Assembly: GCA_036260255.1 (NCBI GenBank)
Contig: DATAAF010000106.1
Coordinates: 1 to 19,116 of the forward strand
Direction of reading: 5' to 3'
Source: DASZJY01 sp036260255
GTDB taxonomy: Bacteria; Actinomycetota; Acidimicrobiia; Acidimicrobiales; AC-14
Length of the DNA: 19,116 bases
Below are positions 1 to 5,610 of this stretch, piece after piece (positions within the stretch are counted from its first letter, which is position 1; each line of letters begins with the position of its first letter). The notes under the pieces were generated by a model. It did no database searches, was not told the DNA's origin, and saw nothing but the letters and a program-made list of their open reading frames with translations. The position numbers were made by a program, and so were the translations under genes.

Positions 1-264
1 CTCCTCCAGGCGGGGTTGCTCCTGGTCGAGGTGGAGGGCGGCCAGCTGGAACAGGCCGATGCAGTGGTTCGCCACGACCAGGGCGGCGGGCGCCTCGAGG
101 AGCTCCTTCTGCACCTCGGCCTGGAGAGCGGCCGCCTCCTCGTCGGTGAGGGGCCGGTCCTCGGAGGGTCGGGCCCGAGGGGGCGCGGACTCGGACGACG
201 GCGGCTCCGACGGTTCCTCCCGCCGTATCGGCCGCTCGCCCGACGGTGTCCAGATCGTGCTCAT
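1..264 (-). CDS. Small DUF1844-like protein, 5' part only (truncated by window edge)
   Basis: This is the N-terminal 88 codons of a gene that reads leftwards out of the window. The first 40 or so residues are a polar, Glu/Pro/Ser/Arg-rich, probably disordered tail. They are followed by an amphipathic helix-rich part (motifs LTDEEAAALQAEVQKELLEA and ANHCIGLFQLAALHL). A short helical protein of the DUF1844 type commonly sits next to infC in Actinobacteria, and the helical part fits that, but I assign the family from resemblance only. The ATG at 264 was chosen because nothing in frame upstream fits better and because a TAGGGT -10-like hexamer lies exactly 6 nt before it, suggesting a leaderless mRNA. 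It is divergent from infC. No function is known for the family. Confidence 0.6.
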   Translation of the reverse strand, partial: MSTIWTPSGERPIRREEPSEPPSSESAPPRARPSEDRPLTDEEAAALQAEVQKELLEAPAALVVANHCIGLFQLAALHLDQEQPRLEE

Positions 265-269
265 GCTGT

Positions 270-276
270 TACCCTA
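270..276. promoter_or_regulatory. Overlapping divergent -10 hexamers between the DUF1844-like gene and infC
   Basis: The 7-mer TACCCTA reads as TACCCT on the plus strand (270-275) and TAGGGT on the minus strand (276-271). Both fit the actinobacterial -10 pattern TAnnnT. The minus copy is 6 nt before the ATG at 264. The plus copy would start an infC leader of about 140 nt. No good -35 element is visible for either direction, so this is a prediction from position and pattern. Confidence 0.4.
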
Positions 277-338
277 GGTGCCACAACCGAAGAGGGAAGC
301 GGGGCTGCGGCCCCCACCCGGCCACCGGGGGTGCGCCG

Positions 339-350
339 GGTCGATCGACC
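339..350. repeat. 12-bp perfect palindrome in the infC leader
   Basis: GGTCGATCGACC is its own reverse complement. In DNA it could be an operator. In RNA it would give only a 4-bp stem with a GATC loop. Its role is unknown and chance occurrence is possible in GC-rich DNA. Confidence 0.35.
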
Positions 351-366
351 GCCAGCGCGGTGAGCG

Positions 367-395
367 GGGTGGACGTTGCTTCCCGACGTCCACCC
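367..395 (+). promoter_or_regulatory. 10-bp perfect hairpin in the infC leader
   Basis: GGGTGGACGT (367-376) pairs perfectly with ACGTCCACCC (386-395) around a 9-nt loop. It ends 13 nt before the infC Shine-Dalgarno at 409. There is no T tract after it, so it is not a classic intrinsic terminator. A leader role in controlling the infC-rpmI-rplT operon, by attenuation or by protein binding, is inferred from position only. Confidence 0.5.
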
Positions 396-408
396 GTTTC
401 GCGTCTCG

Positions 409-414
409 AAGGAG
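409..414 (+). promoter_or_regulatory. Shine-Dalgarno of infC that decides its unusual start
   Basis: AAGGAG lies 6 nt before CTG 421 and 9 nt before ATC 424, both in the infC frame. An ATG at 417 is only 2 nt away and is in another frame. The infC frame is closed by TGA at 415-417, so no ATG, GTG or TTG start upstream is possible. Confidence 0.7.
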
Positions 415-423
415 TGATGCCTG

Positions 424-1041
424 ATCGCCCCAGCCGACGGCAACGAGCCGAGGATCAACGACCGCATCCGTGCGCGGGAGGTGCGCCTGGTCGGCCCCGA
501 CGGCGGCCAGCTCGGGATCAAGCCCCTGCACGAGGCACTGGCGATCGCCGAGGACCTCGGTATGGACCTGGTGGAGGTCGCGGCGCAAGCGGATCCGCCC
601 GTCTGCCGGATCATGGACTACAACAACTGGAAGTACGAGGAGGCCAAGCGGGAGCGTGAGTCCCGGCGGCGGGCCAGCCACTCGGCCATCAAGGAGATGA
701 AGTACCGCCCCAAGATCGGGGGCGGCGACTTCGACACCAAGACCCGCAAGGTGGCCGAGTTCCTCGACCAGGGGCACAAGGTCAAGATCACGATCATGTT
801 CCGGGGCCGGGAGGTCGCCCATCCCGAGCTGGGCATGCGCATCCTCGACCGCATCGCCGAGCAGATCGGGCCCACCGCCAAGATCGAGGCCTCGCCCAAG
901 CTGGACGGTCGCAACATGACGATGGTCCTCGCACCGGACAAGCGAGCCCGGGCGGCGGCGGCCAAGGCAGCGGCGGCACAGGCAGCAACCGACGAACCAA
1001 CCGACCGAGCACCAGACCAGGGGGGCTCCACCGCCCCCTGA
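424..1041 (+). CDS. infC: Translation initiation factor IF-3
   Basis: IF-3 binds the 30S subunit, prevents premature 50S joining and proofreads start codons. The protein has the N-domain motif EPRINDRIRAREVRLVGPDG, a linker helix ending in KRERESRRR, and the C-domain with YRPKIGGGDFDT and the signature KITIMFRGRE. An Ala-rich tail of about 30 residues follows. The conserved EPRIN segment lies upstream of the first GTG (481), and a stop at 415-417 closes the frame, so translation must start at a non-standard codon: ATC at 424 (chosen, about 205 aa) or CTG at 421. In E. coli infC starts at AUU, and IF-3 represses its own translation by rejecting that codon. The same control is inferred here. 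It heads the operon with rpmI and rplT. Confidence 0.93.
   Translation: MAPADGNEPRINDRIRAREVRLVGPDGGQLGIKPLHEALAIAEDLGMDLVEVAAQADPPVCRIMDYNNWKYEEAKRERESRRRASHSAIKEMKYRPKIGGGDFDTKTRKVAEFLDQGHKVKITIMFRGREVAHPELGMRILDRIAEQIGPTAKIEASPKLDGRNMTMVLAPDKRARAAAAKAAAAQAATDEPTDRAPDQGGSTAP
1021..1038 (+). promoter_or_regulatory. GC hairpin at the 3' end of infC
   Basis: GGGGGC (1021-1026) pairs with GCCCCC (1033-1038) around a TCCACC loop and abuts the infC stop codon at 1039-1041. It lies just before the rpmI ribosome binding site (AAGGGA, 1041-1046). There is no T tract. It may tune read-through or rpmI translation, but there is no direct evidence for either. Confidence 0.35.
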
Positions 1042-1055
1042 AGGGAACGAACGAC

Positions 1056-1250
1056 ATGCCCAAGATGAAGACGCACCGGGGAGCGGCCAAGCGCTTCGCC
1101 GTGACCGGCAGGGGCAAGATCGTCCGTCGCAGGGCCTTCCGCTCCCACCTCCTGGAGAAGAAGCCGTCGACCCGCACCCGCCGCCTCGCCCGCGAGGCGG
1201 AGGTGTCGGGCGGCGACCGGGCGCAGGTCAAGCGTCTCCTCGGCCTCTAG
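1056..1250 (+). CDS. rpmI: 50S ribosomal protein L35
   Basis: This is a 64-residue, strongly basic protein with the L35 N-terminal signature MPKMKTHRGAAKRFAVTG and the RAFRSHLLEKK segment. L35 is a small component of the large ribosomal subunit. The length matches the family (about 64-66 aa). The start is fixed by the conserved N-terminus and by AAGGGA 9 nt upstream. It lies between infC and rplT, its almost universal bacterial arrangement, with short gaps of 14 and 24 nt, so a shared transcript is expected. Confidence 0.97.
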   Translation: MPKMKTHRGAAKRFAVTGRGKIVRRRAFRSHLLEKKPSTRTRRLAREAEVSGGDRAQVKRLLGL

Positions 1251-1274
1251 ACATCGCAGAAAGGAACCAGGCAC

Positions 1275-1640
1275 ATGGCCAGGGTCAAGCGGGCCGTTCA
1301 CGGCCGCAAGCACCACCGGGCGGTCCTCGAGCAGGCCCGGGGCTACTACGGCAACAAGAGCCGCAGCTTCCGCGCCGCCAACGAGCAGGTCATGCACTCC
1401 TTGCAGTACGCCTACCGCGACCGCCGGGCGCGCAAGGGCGACTTCCGCCAGCTCTGGATCCAGCGCATCAACGCCGCCTCCCGCCAGCACGGGATGAGCT
1501 ACAGCCGCTTCGTCGCCGGGCTGCGGGCGGCGGGCGTCGATGTCGACCGCAAGATCCTGGCCGACCTCGCAGTATCCGACGACGCCGCGTTCGCCGCCCT
1601 GGTGAAGGTGGCCCGGGAGGCCGCGACCCGGTCGTCGTGA
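1275..1640 (+). CDS. rplT: 50S ribosomal protein L20
   Basis: The 121-residue protein carries the L20 hallmarks: MARVKRAVHGRKHHR at the N-terminus, then ARGYYGNKSRSFRAANEQV, and RRARKGDFRQLWIQRINAA in the globular part. L20 binds 23S rRNA early in 50S assembly, and in several bacteria it represses its own operon by binding the leader mRNA. An AAAGGAA ribosome binding site precedes the ATG. Its stop overlaps the GTG start of the downstream methyltransferase gene (GTGA, 1637-1640), which suggests translational coupling. Confidence 0.97.
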   Translation: MARVKRAVHGRKHHRAVLEQARGYYGNKSRSFRAANEQVMHSLQYAYRDRRARKGDFRQLWIQRINAASRQHGMSYSRFVAGLRAAGVDVDRKILADLAVSDDAAFAALVKVAREAATRSS

Positions 1641-2434
1641 CCGCCGGGGGCGGCCCCGCCGGACTGGCCTTCCGCAACCCCCGGGTCCAGCGCCTCCGGC
1701 GGCTGGCCCGGGACCCCCGAGCCCGGCGGGCGGAGCGGGCGTTCGTCGTGGACGGCCCGCGTGTGGTCGCCACCGCCCTCGAGGCCGGCGCGCCGCTCGA
1801 GGAGGTGTTCGTCGCCCCGGGGTTCAGCGGGTCGGTGGTCGACAAGGCCCGCGCCGCGGGCGTCGAGGTGACGACCCTGGCCCCCGGTGTCCTCGAGCGG
1901 GTGGCCGACGTGGCCACGCCCCAGGGCGTCCTGGCGGTGGCGGCCGCGGGGGACGTGACTCTGGACGCGGTTCGCGCATGCACCTTCGTGGTGATCTGCA
2001 GCGGTGTCGCCGACCCCGGCAACCTCGGGACCGTCCTGCGCAGCACGGAGGCGGCGGGGGCGGGGGCGGTAATCTGCTGTGACGGCACTGTCGACGTCTC
2101 CAGCCCCAAGTGCGTTCGAGCGTCAGCCGGTGCGCTGTTCCACCTGAAGGTGGTGGCCGGAGGAGCGGCAGTGGAGGTGCTCGAGGAGCTCGGCAGCTGG
2201 GGGATGCGCCGCCTCGGCACGCGCTCCCGGGGCGGCACGCCGCACTACCGGGCCGATCTCCGGGGCCCCACCGCCCTCCTGCTCGGGAACGAGGCGCACG
2301 GCCTGCCCGCCACCGTCGAGCCCCTCCTCGACGACGTCGTCACCATTCCCATCCTCGGACGGGCGGAGTCGCTCAACGTCGGGGCGACGGCGGCGGTGAT
2401 CTGCTTCGAGGCCGCCCGCCAGCGCGCGTCGTGA
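1637..2434 (+). CDS. SpoU/TrmH-family RNA 2'-O-methyltransferase
   Basis: This 265-residue SPOUT-class enzyme would transfer a methyl group from S-adenosylmethionine to a ribose 2'-OH, probably in 23S rRNA. The N-terminal third resembles the substrate-binding domain of SpoU enzymes (NPRVQRLRRLARDPRARR). The three knot motifs are present: ADPGNLGTVLRS with N129, LLLGNEAHGLP with N218-E219, and IPILGRAESLNVGATAAV around S245-L-N-V. The gene occupies the slot of tsnR in other actinobacterial rplT-pheS clusters. The exact modified nucleotide cannot be told from sequence. The start is GTG 1637, overlapping the rplT stop. Its own stop shares one base with the next ATG (2434). Confidence 0.9.
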   Translation: MTAGGGPAGLAFRNPRVQRLRRLARDPRARRAERAFVVDGPRVVATALEAGAPLEEVFVAPGFSGSVVDKARAAGVEVTTLAPGVLERVADVATPQGVLAVAAAGDVTLDAVRACTFVVICSGVADPGNLGTVLRSTEAAGAGAVICCDGTVDVSSPKCVRASAGALFHLKVVAGGAAVEVLEELGSWGMRRLGTRSRGGTPHYRADLRGPTALLLGNEAHGLPATVEPLLDDVVTIPILGRAESLNVGATAAVICFEAARQRAS

Positions 2435-3480
2435 TGGACATCGAGCTCATCCCCGACGCCGTCTTCGAGCTGGACGCCGAGCAACGGGTGACTGCGGCCA
2501 ACCAGCGGGCGGCCGATCTCACCGGGTACGACGTGGCGGCGATCGTGGGCGGCCGGCCGGCCGAGCTGCTCCGCTGCCGGACGCCCGACGGGCACCCCGT
2601 CCTCGCCGACGGCTGGCACCCGTCGAGCCGGCTGCCGTGCGTCACCCGCATCCCGGAGCACGAGGTGCGCCTGGTGAGGGCCGACGGCACCGACGTCGGG
2701 GCCATGGTCACCGGCCGGTACCGGCGCGGCCAGAGCGGCGAGGTGGTCGGCGCCGTCCTCCTCGCCCGGCCCAGCGCCCGCCGGCCGGCCGGCGTCGAGG
2801 GCATCGAGGTGATCTCGACGGTGAGCCACGAGCTGCGCTCGCCGCTCACGTCCGTCCGCGGCTACACCAGCCTGCTGCTGAACCGGTGGGACCGCCTGGC
2901 CGACGACCAGAAGCGCACGATGCTCGAGCAGGTCAACCACGACGCCGGGCGGGTTACCCGCCTGGTCACCGAGCTGCTCGACATCAGCCGGCTGGAGAGC
3001 GGGCGGCTGGTGCTGCGGCGCCAGCTGGTGGACCTCCCCGCCCTCGCCGCCAACGTCGTCGAGAAGGTCCGCATGCTGGAGCCCGAGGTGGACGCCGAGC
3101 TGGGCTTCCCCGCCGACTTCCCGCCCGTGTACGCCGACCCCGACAAGATCGAGCAGGTCCTCACCAACCTGGTCGAGAACGCGGCCAAGTACGGCAACCC
3201 CAAGGGCATGCGCATCTTCGGCCGCCACCGCGACGGGATGGTCACGGTGGCGGTGGCCGACAAGGGCGAAGGCATCCCCGAGCGCGACCTCCGCCGGGTG
3301 TTCAGCAAGTTCTTCCGGCGGGCCGAGACCCGCCCGACCGGCTCGGGGCTGGGACTGTGGATCAGCCGGGGGTTGGTCGAGGCCCACGGGGGTTCGCTCG
3401 TGGTGGCGTCGCAGGTCGGCGCGGGCTCCACCTTCAGCTTCACCCTGCCGACCGCCGTGCCCGAGGAGCTCGCCCGGTGA
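2434..3480 (+). CDS. Soluble PAS-domain sensor histidine kinase (orphan)
   Basis: This is a 348-residue two-component kinase with no transmembrane segment or signal peptide, so it probably senses a cytoplasmic cue. Residues 1 to about 112 look like a PAS sensor. The dimerisation and phosphoacceptor helix follows, with H132 in STVSHELRSPLTSVRGY. The ATP-binding domain has an N-box (NLVENAAKY, N249), G1 (DKGEGIP, D276), an F-box (FSKFFRR) and G2 (GSGLGLW, 303-309). All catalytic elements look intact. No response regulator is encoded nearby. The gene is locked into a translation operon: its ATG shares a base with the methyltransferase stop, and its TGA overlaps the pheS GTG. The ligand is unknown; a translation-related signal is only a guess from context. 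Confidence 0.9.
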   Translation: MDIELIPDAVFELDAEQRVTAANQRAADLTGYDVAAIVGGRPAELLRCRTPDGHPVLADGWHPSSRLPCVTRIPEHEVRLVRADGTDVGAMVTGRYRRGQSGEVVGAVLLARPSARRPAGVEGIEVISTVSHELRSPLTSVRGYTSLLLNRWDRLADDQKRTMLEQVNHDAGRVTRLVTELLDISRLESGRLVLRRQLVDLPALAANVVEKVRMLEPEVDAELGFPADFPPVYADPDKIEQVLTNLVENAAKYGNPKGMRIFGRHRDGMVTVAVADKGEGIPERDLRRVFSKFFRRAETRPTGSGLGLWISRGLVEAHGGSLVVASQVGAGSTFSFTLPTAVPEELAR

Positions 3481-4523
3481 CGCAGCACCCCGGGCACCCG
3501 ACGGTCGCCGACATCGAGAAGGAGGCGCTCGCCCGCGTCGACGGCGCCGCGTCGGTGGCCGACCTCGACGCCGTCCGCCAGCAGTTCCTGGGCAAGCGGT
3601 CGCCGTTCGCCGCCCTGCACCGGGGACTCGGCGCGCTCGCCCCCGAGGAGCGCCGGGAGGCGGGCCGCTCCATCCACGAGGCCCAGGCACGGGTCGAGCA
3701 CGCCCTGGGGGCGCGCCGGGAGGCGCTGGAAGCGACCGAGCGGGCCCGGCGCCTGGAGGCCGAGCGCCTCGACGTCACCGAGGTCGTCGGGCGGCCCACG
3801 CGCGGCCACCTGCACCTCGTCACCCAGGCGCGCGACGAGCTGGAGGACGTCTTCGTCTCCATGGGCTACTCGGTGGCCGACGGCCCCGAGGTGGAGACCG
3901 ACTGGTACAACTTCGAGGCGCTCAACATGCCGCCCGCCCACCCGGCCCGCAGCATGTGGGACACGCTTTACCTCGCCCTCGGCGAGCCCGAGTCGGTGTT
4001 GCTGCGCACGCACACGTCTCCGGTGCAGATTCGGGTCATGGAGTCGAAGCCGCCGCCCCACCGAGTGGTCATCCCTGGGCGGTGCTACCGCCGTGACACG
4101 CCCGACGCCCGCCACCTGTCGGTGTTCCACCAGATCGAGGGTCTGGTGGTCGACCGGGGCATCACCTTCGGCGACCTGGCCGGCACCATCGAGGCCTTCA
4201 CCAGCGCCTACTTCGGCGCCGCCATCTCGGCCCGGCTGCGCCCGTCCTACTTCCCGTTCACCGAGCCGTCGGCCGAGTTCGAGGTCACCTGCATTTTCTG
4301 CAAGGGGACGGGGTGCCGGGTGTGCTCGCAGTCGGGATGGATCGAGCTGGGCGGCTGCGGGATGGTCGACCCCAACGTGTTCGAGGCGGTGGGCGTCGAC
4401 CCCGAGGAGTGGACGGGGTTCGCCTTCGGGTTCGGCATCGACCGCTGCGCCCAGGTCCGCCACGACCTCGACGACCTGCGCCACCTGCTCACCAACGACA
4501 TCCGCTTCCTGTCGCAGTTCTGA
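3477..4523 (+). CDS. pheS: Phenylalanine--tRNA ligase alpha subunit
   Basis: This is the catalytic class II chain of the alpha2beta2 synthetase that charges tRNA-Phe. Its 348 residues comprise an N-terminal coiled-coil tRNA-binding arm (about 1-95) and the catalytic core: VETDWYNFEALNMPPAHPAR, RTHTSPVQIRVME, FPFTEPSAEFEV, and motif 3 FGFGIDR (317-323). A four-cysteine cluster (C272, C275, C280, C283; CIFCKGTGCRVC) is present, as in many PheS proteins. The start is GTG 3477 in a GTGA overlap with the kinase stop, with GAGGAG 8 nt upstream. Unusually, pheT does not follow directly: a secreted-protein gene lies between them. Confidence 0.97.
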   Translation: MTQHPGHPTVADIEKEALARVDGAASVADLDAVRQQFLGKRSPFAALHRGLGALAPEERREAGRSIHEAQARVEHALGARREALEATERARRLEAERLDVTEVVGRPTRGHLHLVTQARDELEDVFVSMGYSVADGPEVETDWYNFEALNMPPAHPARSMWDTLYLALGEPESVLLRTHTSPVQIRVMESKPPPHRVVIPGRCYRRDTPDARHLSVFHQIEGLVVDRGITFGDLAGTIEAFTSAYFGAAISARLRPSYFPFTEPSAEFEVTCIFCKGTGCRVCSQSGWIELGGCGMVDPNVFEAVGVDPEEWTGFAFGFGIDRCAQVRHDLDDLRHLLTNDIRFLSQF

Positions 4524-4564
4524 GCGCCGAAATCCCTCGACGCGGGACGGCCGTAGACCGAAGG

Positions 4565-5569
4565 ATGACATCTCGTTCCCGCAAGGCCGTGCTCCTTCTC
4601 GTGTCGGTGGTGGCCGCCTTCCTCGCCACCACGACCGTCGCCCACGCCGCCGTGACCGTGTCCCGGGCCGAGATGAACGGGTCGCGGCTCCGGATCGAGG
4701 GCCGGGCGACCGCCAACCGGACGATCACCGTCGATGGCGTAGCCATGGGGACGAGCGACGGGTCGGGCAACTTCCGGGTCGAGCGGGACGGGTTCACCGC
4801 GCCGGCCGACTGCACGGTGGACGTGAACGACGGCTCGGCCACCGCCGCCACCGCCACCCTGTCGGGCTGCACGCCAACGGCAGCACCGTCGACGACCACG
4901 ACCGCGCCGGCCACGACCACCACCACCGCCGCGGCTCCGACGACCACCACGACGACCGCCCCGGCCCCGACGACGACGGCCGCGCCGGCTACGACCACGA
5001 CGGCCGCCTCCGGGTTCCGGATCACCACCACAGCCCTGGGCAACGGGAACGTGGGCACCGACTACACCGGCTACATCGAAGCCTGCTGCGGCGGCAGTGG
5101 GCCCTACCGGTGGAGCCTGGTGGCCGGTCGCGTCCCCGACGGCCTCCAGTTCGCCGGGGACTCCCTGCGCCTGATCCAGACGACGGCGGTCACCGGCCGG
5201 CCCACGACGGTGCAGACGACCTCGTTCACCGTCGAGGCCCGAGACGGGTCGGGCAACACGGCGCGGAGGACGTTCAGCATCACCATCGACCCGCCGCGGC
5301 CCTTGGTCATCACCAACCAGAGCGACACGCTCGCTCCCGGGCGGGTGGGGGTCTCGTACGCGACCGGCGTGTTCGCCGACGGAGGCATCCCGCCGTACCG
5401 GTGGTCGCTGGTCGCCGGGCAGCTGCCCCCGGGGTTGTCGCTCACCACGTCGCCCGGGCGCATCACCGGGACACCGACGACGGTGGGGACGTTCACGTTC
5501 ACCCTTCGTGTCACCGACGAGGGCGGCCAGCAGGCGAGCCGCCAGTTCAGCATCACGATCAGCCCGTAA
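4565..5569 (+). CDS. Secreted Thr-rich protein with two Ig-like (He_PIG-type) domains
   Basis: The 334-residue protein starts with a clear Sec signal peptide: basic n-region (RSRK), hydrophobic core and AHA cleavage near residue 28. Residues 29-102 form a beta-rich module (LRIEGRATANRTITVDGVA, ending in a Cys). A low-complexity Thr/Ala/Pro linker follows (about 104-149). The rest is two related Ig-type repeats (about 151-241 and 242-334), each with YRWSLVAG...P.GL and ending FSITI, like the putative Ig family He_PIG. An exposed or cell-wall-associated role in adhesion or scaffolding is inferred; no enzyme motif or LPXTG anchor is seen. ATG 4565 is immediately preceded by GAAGG, too close for a good ribosome binding site. 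It lies between pheS and pheT, an unexpected site. Confidence 0.85.
   Translation: MTSRSRKAVLLLVSVVAAFLATTTVAHAAVTVSRAEMNGSRLRIEGRATANRTITVDGVAMGTSDGSGNFRVERDGFTAPADCTVDVNDGSATAATATLSGCTPTAAPSTTTTAPATTTTTAAAPTTTTTTAPAPTTTAAPATTTTAASGFRITTTALGNGNVGTDYTGYIEACCGGSGPYRWSLVAGRVPDGLQFAGDSLRLIQTTAVTGRPTTVQTTSFTVEARDGSGNTARRTFSITIDPPRPLVITNQSDTLAPGRVGVSYATGVFADGGIPPYRWSLVAGQLPPGLSLTTSPGRITGTPTTVGTFTFTLRVTDEGGQQASRQFSITISP
4874..5011 (+). repeat. Low-complexity ACG/ACC-rich tract coding for a Thr/Ala/Pro linker
   Basis: The tract is runs of Thr codons (four to six at a time) separated by Ala-Pro, giving a flexible, potentially O-glycosylated linker of about 46 residues. Thr codons are almost only ACG and ACC. 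Such tracts change length by slippage or recombination, so length polymorphism between strains is expected. Confidence 0.8.
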
Positions 5570-5586
5570 GCCCGGTCGGCCGGGCT
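5569..5586 (+). terminator. Terminator-like hairpin after the secreted-protein gene
   Basis: AGCCCGG (5569-5575) pairs perfectly with CCGGGCT (5580-5586) around a TCGG loop and begins at the last base of the TAA stop codon. There is no T tract, which is common for hairpins of high-GC actinobacteria. It separates the secreted-protein gene from a predicted promoter of pheT. Confidence 0.5.
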
Positions 5587-5598
5587 GCGGTCGACGCC

Positions 5599-5604
5599 TA
5601 TCCT
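5599..5604 (+). promoter_or_regulatory. Predicted leaderless promoter (-10) of pheT
   Basis: TATCCT fits TAnnnT and is exactly 6 nt before the pheT ATG at 5611. No Shine-Dalgarno precedes that ATG, so the transcript probably begins at or near the start codon. No convincing -35 was found. The same spacing occurs at argC and at the DUF1844-like gene. Confidence 0.55.
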
Positions 5605-5610
5605 GCCTCC

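Noticed and set aside
417..659. ATG-started frame at 417 near the AAGGAG site
   Set aside because: It is out of frame with infC, only 2 nt from the Shine-Dalgarno, and its Arg/Pro/Gly-rich translation matches nothing, whereas the infC frame has clear IF-3 motifs.
481..1041. GTG 481 as the infC start
   Set aside because: It would remove the conserved EPRINDRIR segment and has no ribosome binding site in front.
4524..4564. Promoter for the secreted-protein gene
   Set aside because: TAGACC lacks the final T of TAnnnT and no -35 is visible, so read-through from pheS is as likely.
2862..4571. Long minus-strand frame opposite the kinase gene and pheS
   Set aside because: The plus-strand products have complete family motifs; the antisense translation has none and biased composition.
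4874..5011. Tandem repeat as a CRISPR or mobile-element end
   Set aside because: The repeat is a codon-level Thr run in frame inside a coding gene, without spacers or inverted ends.
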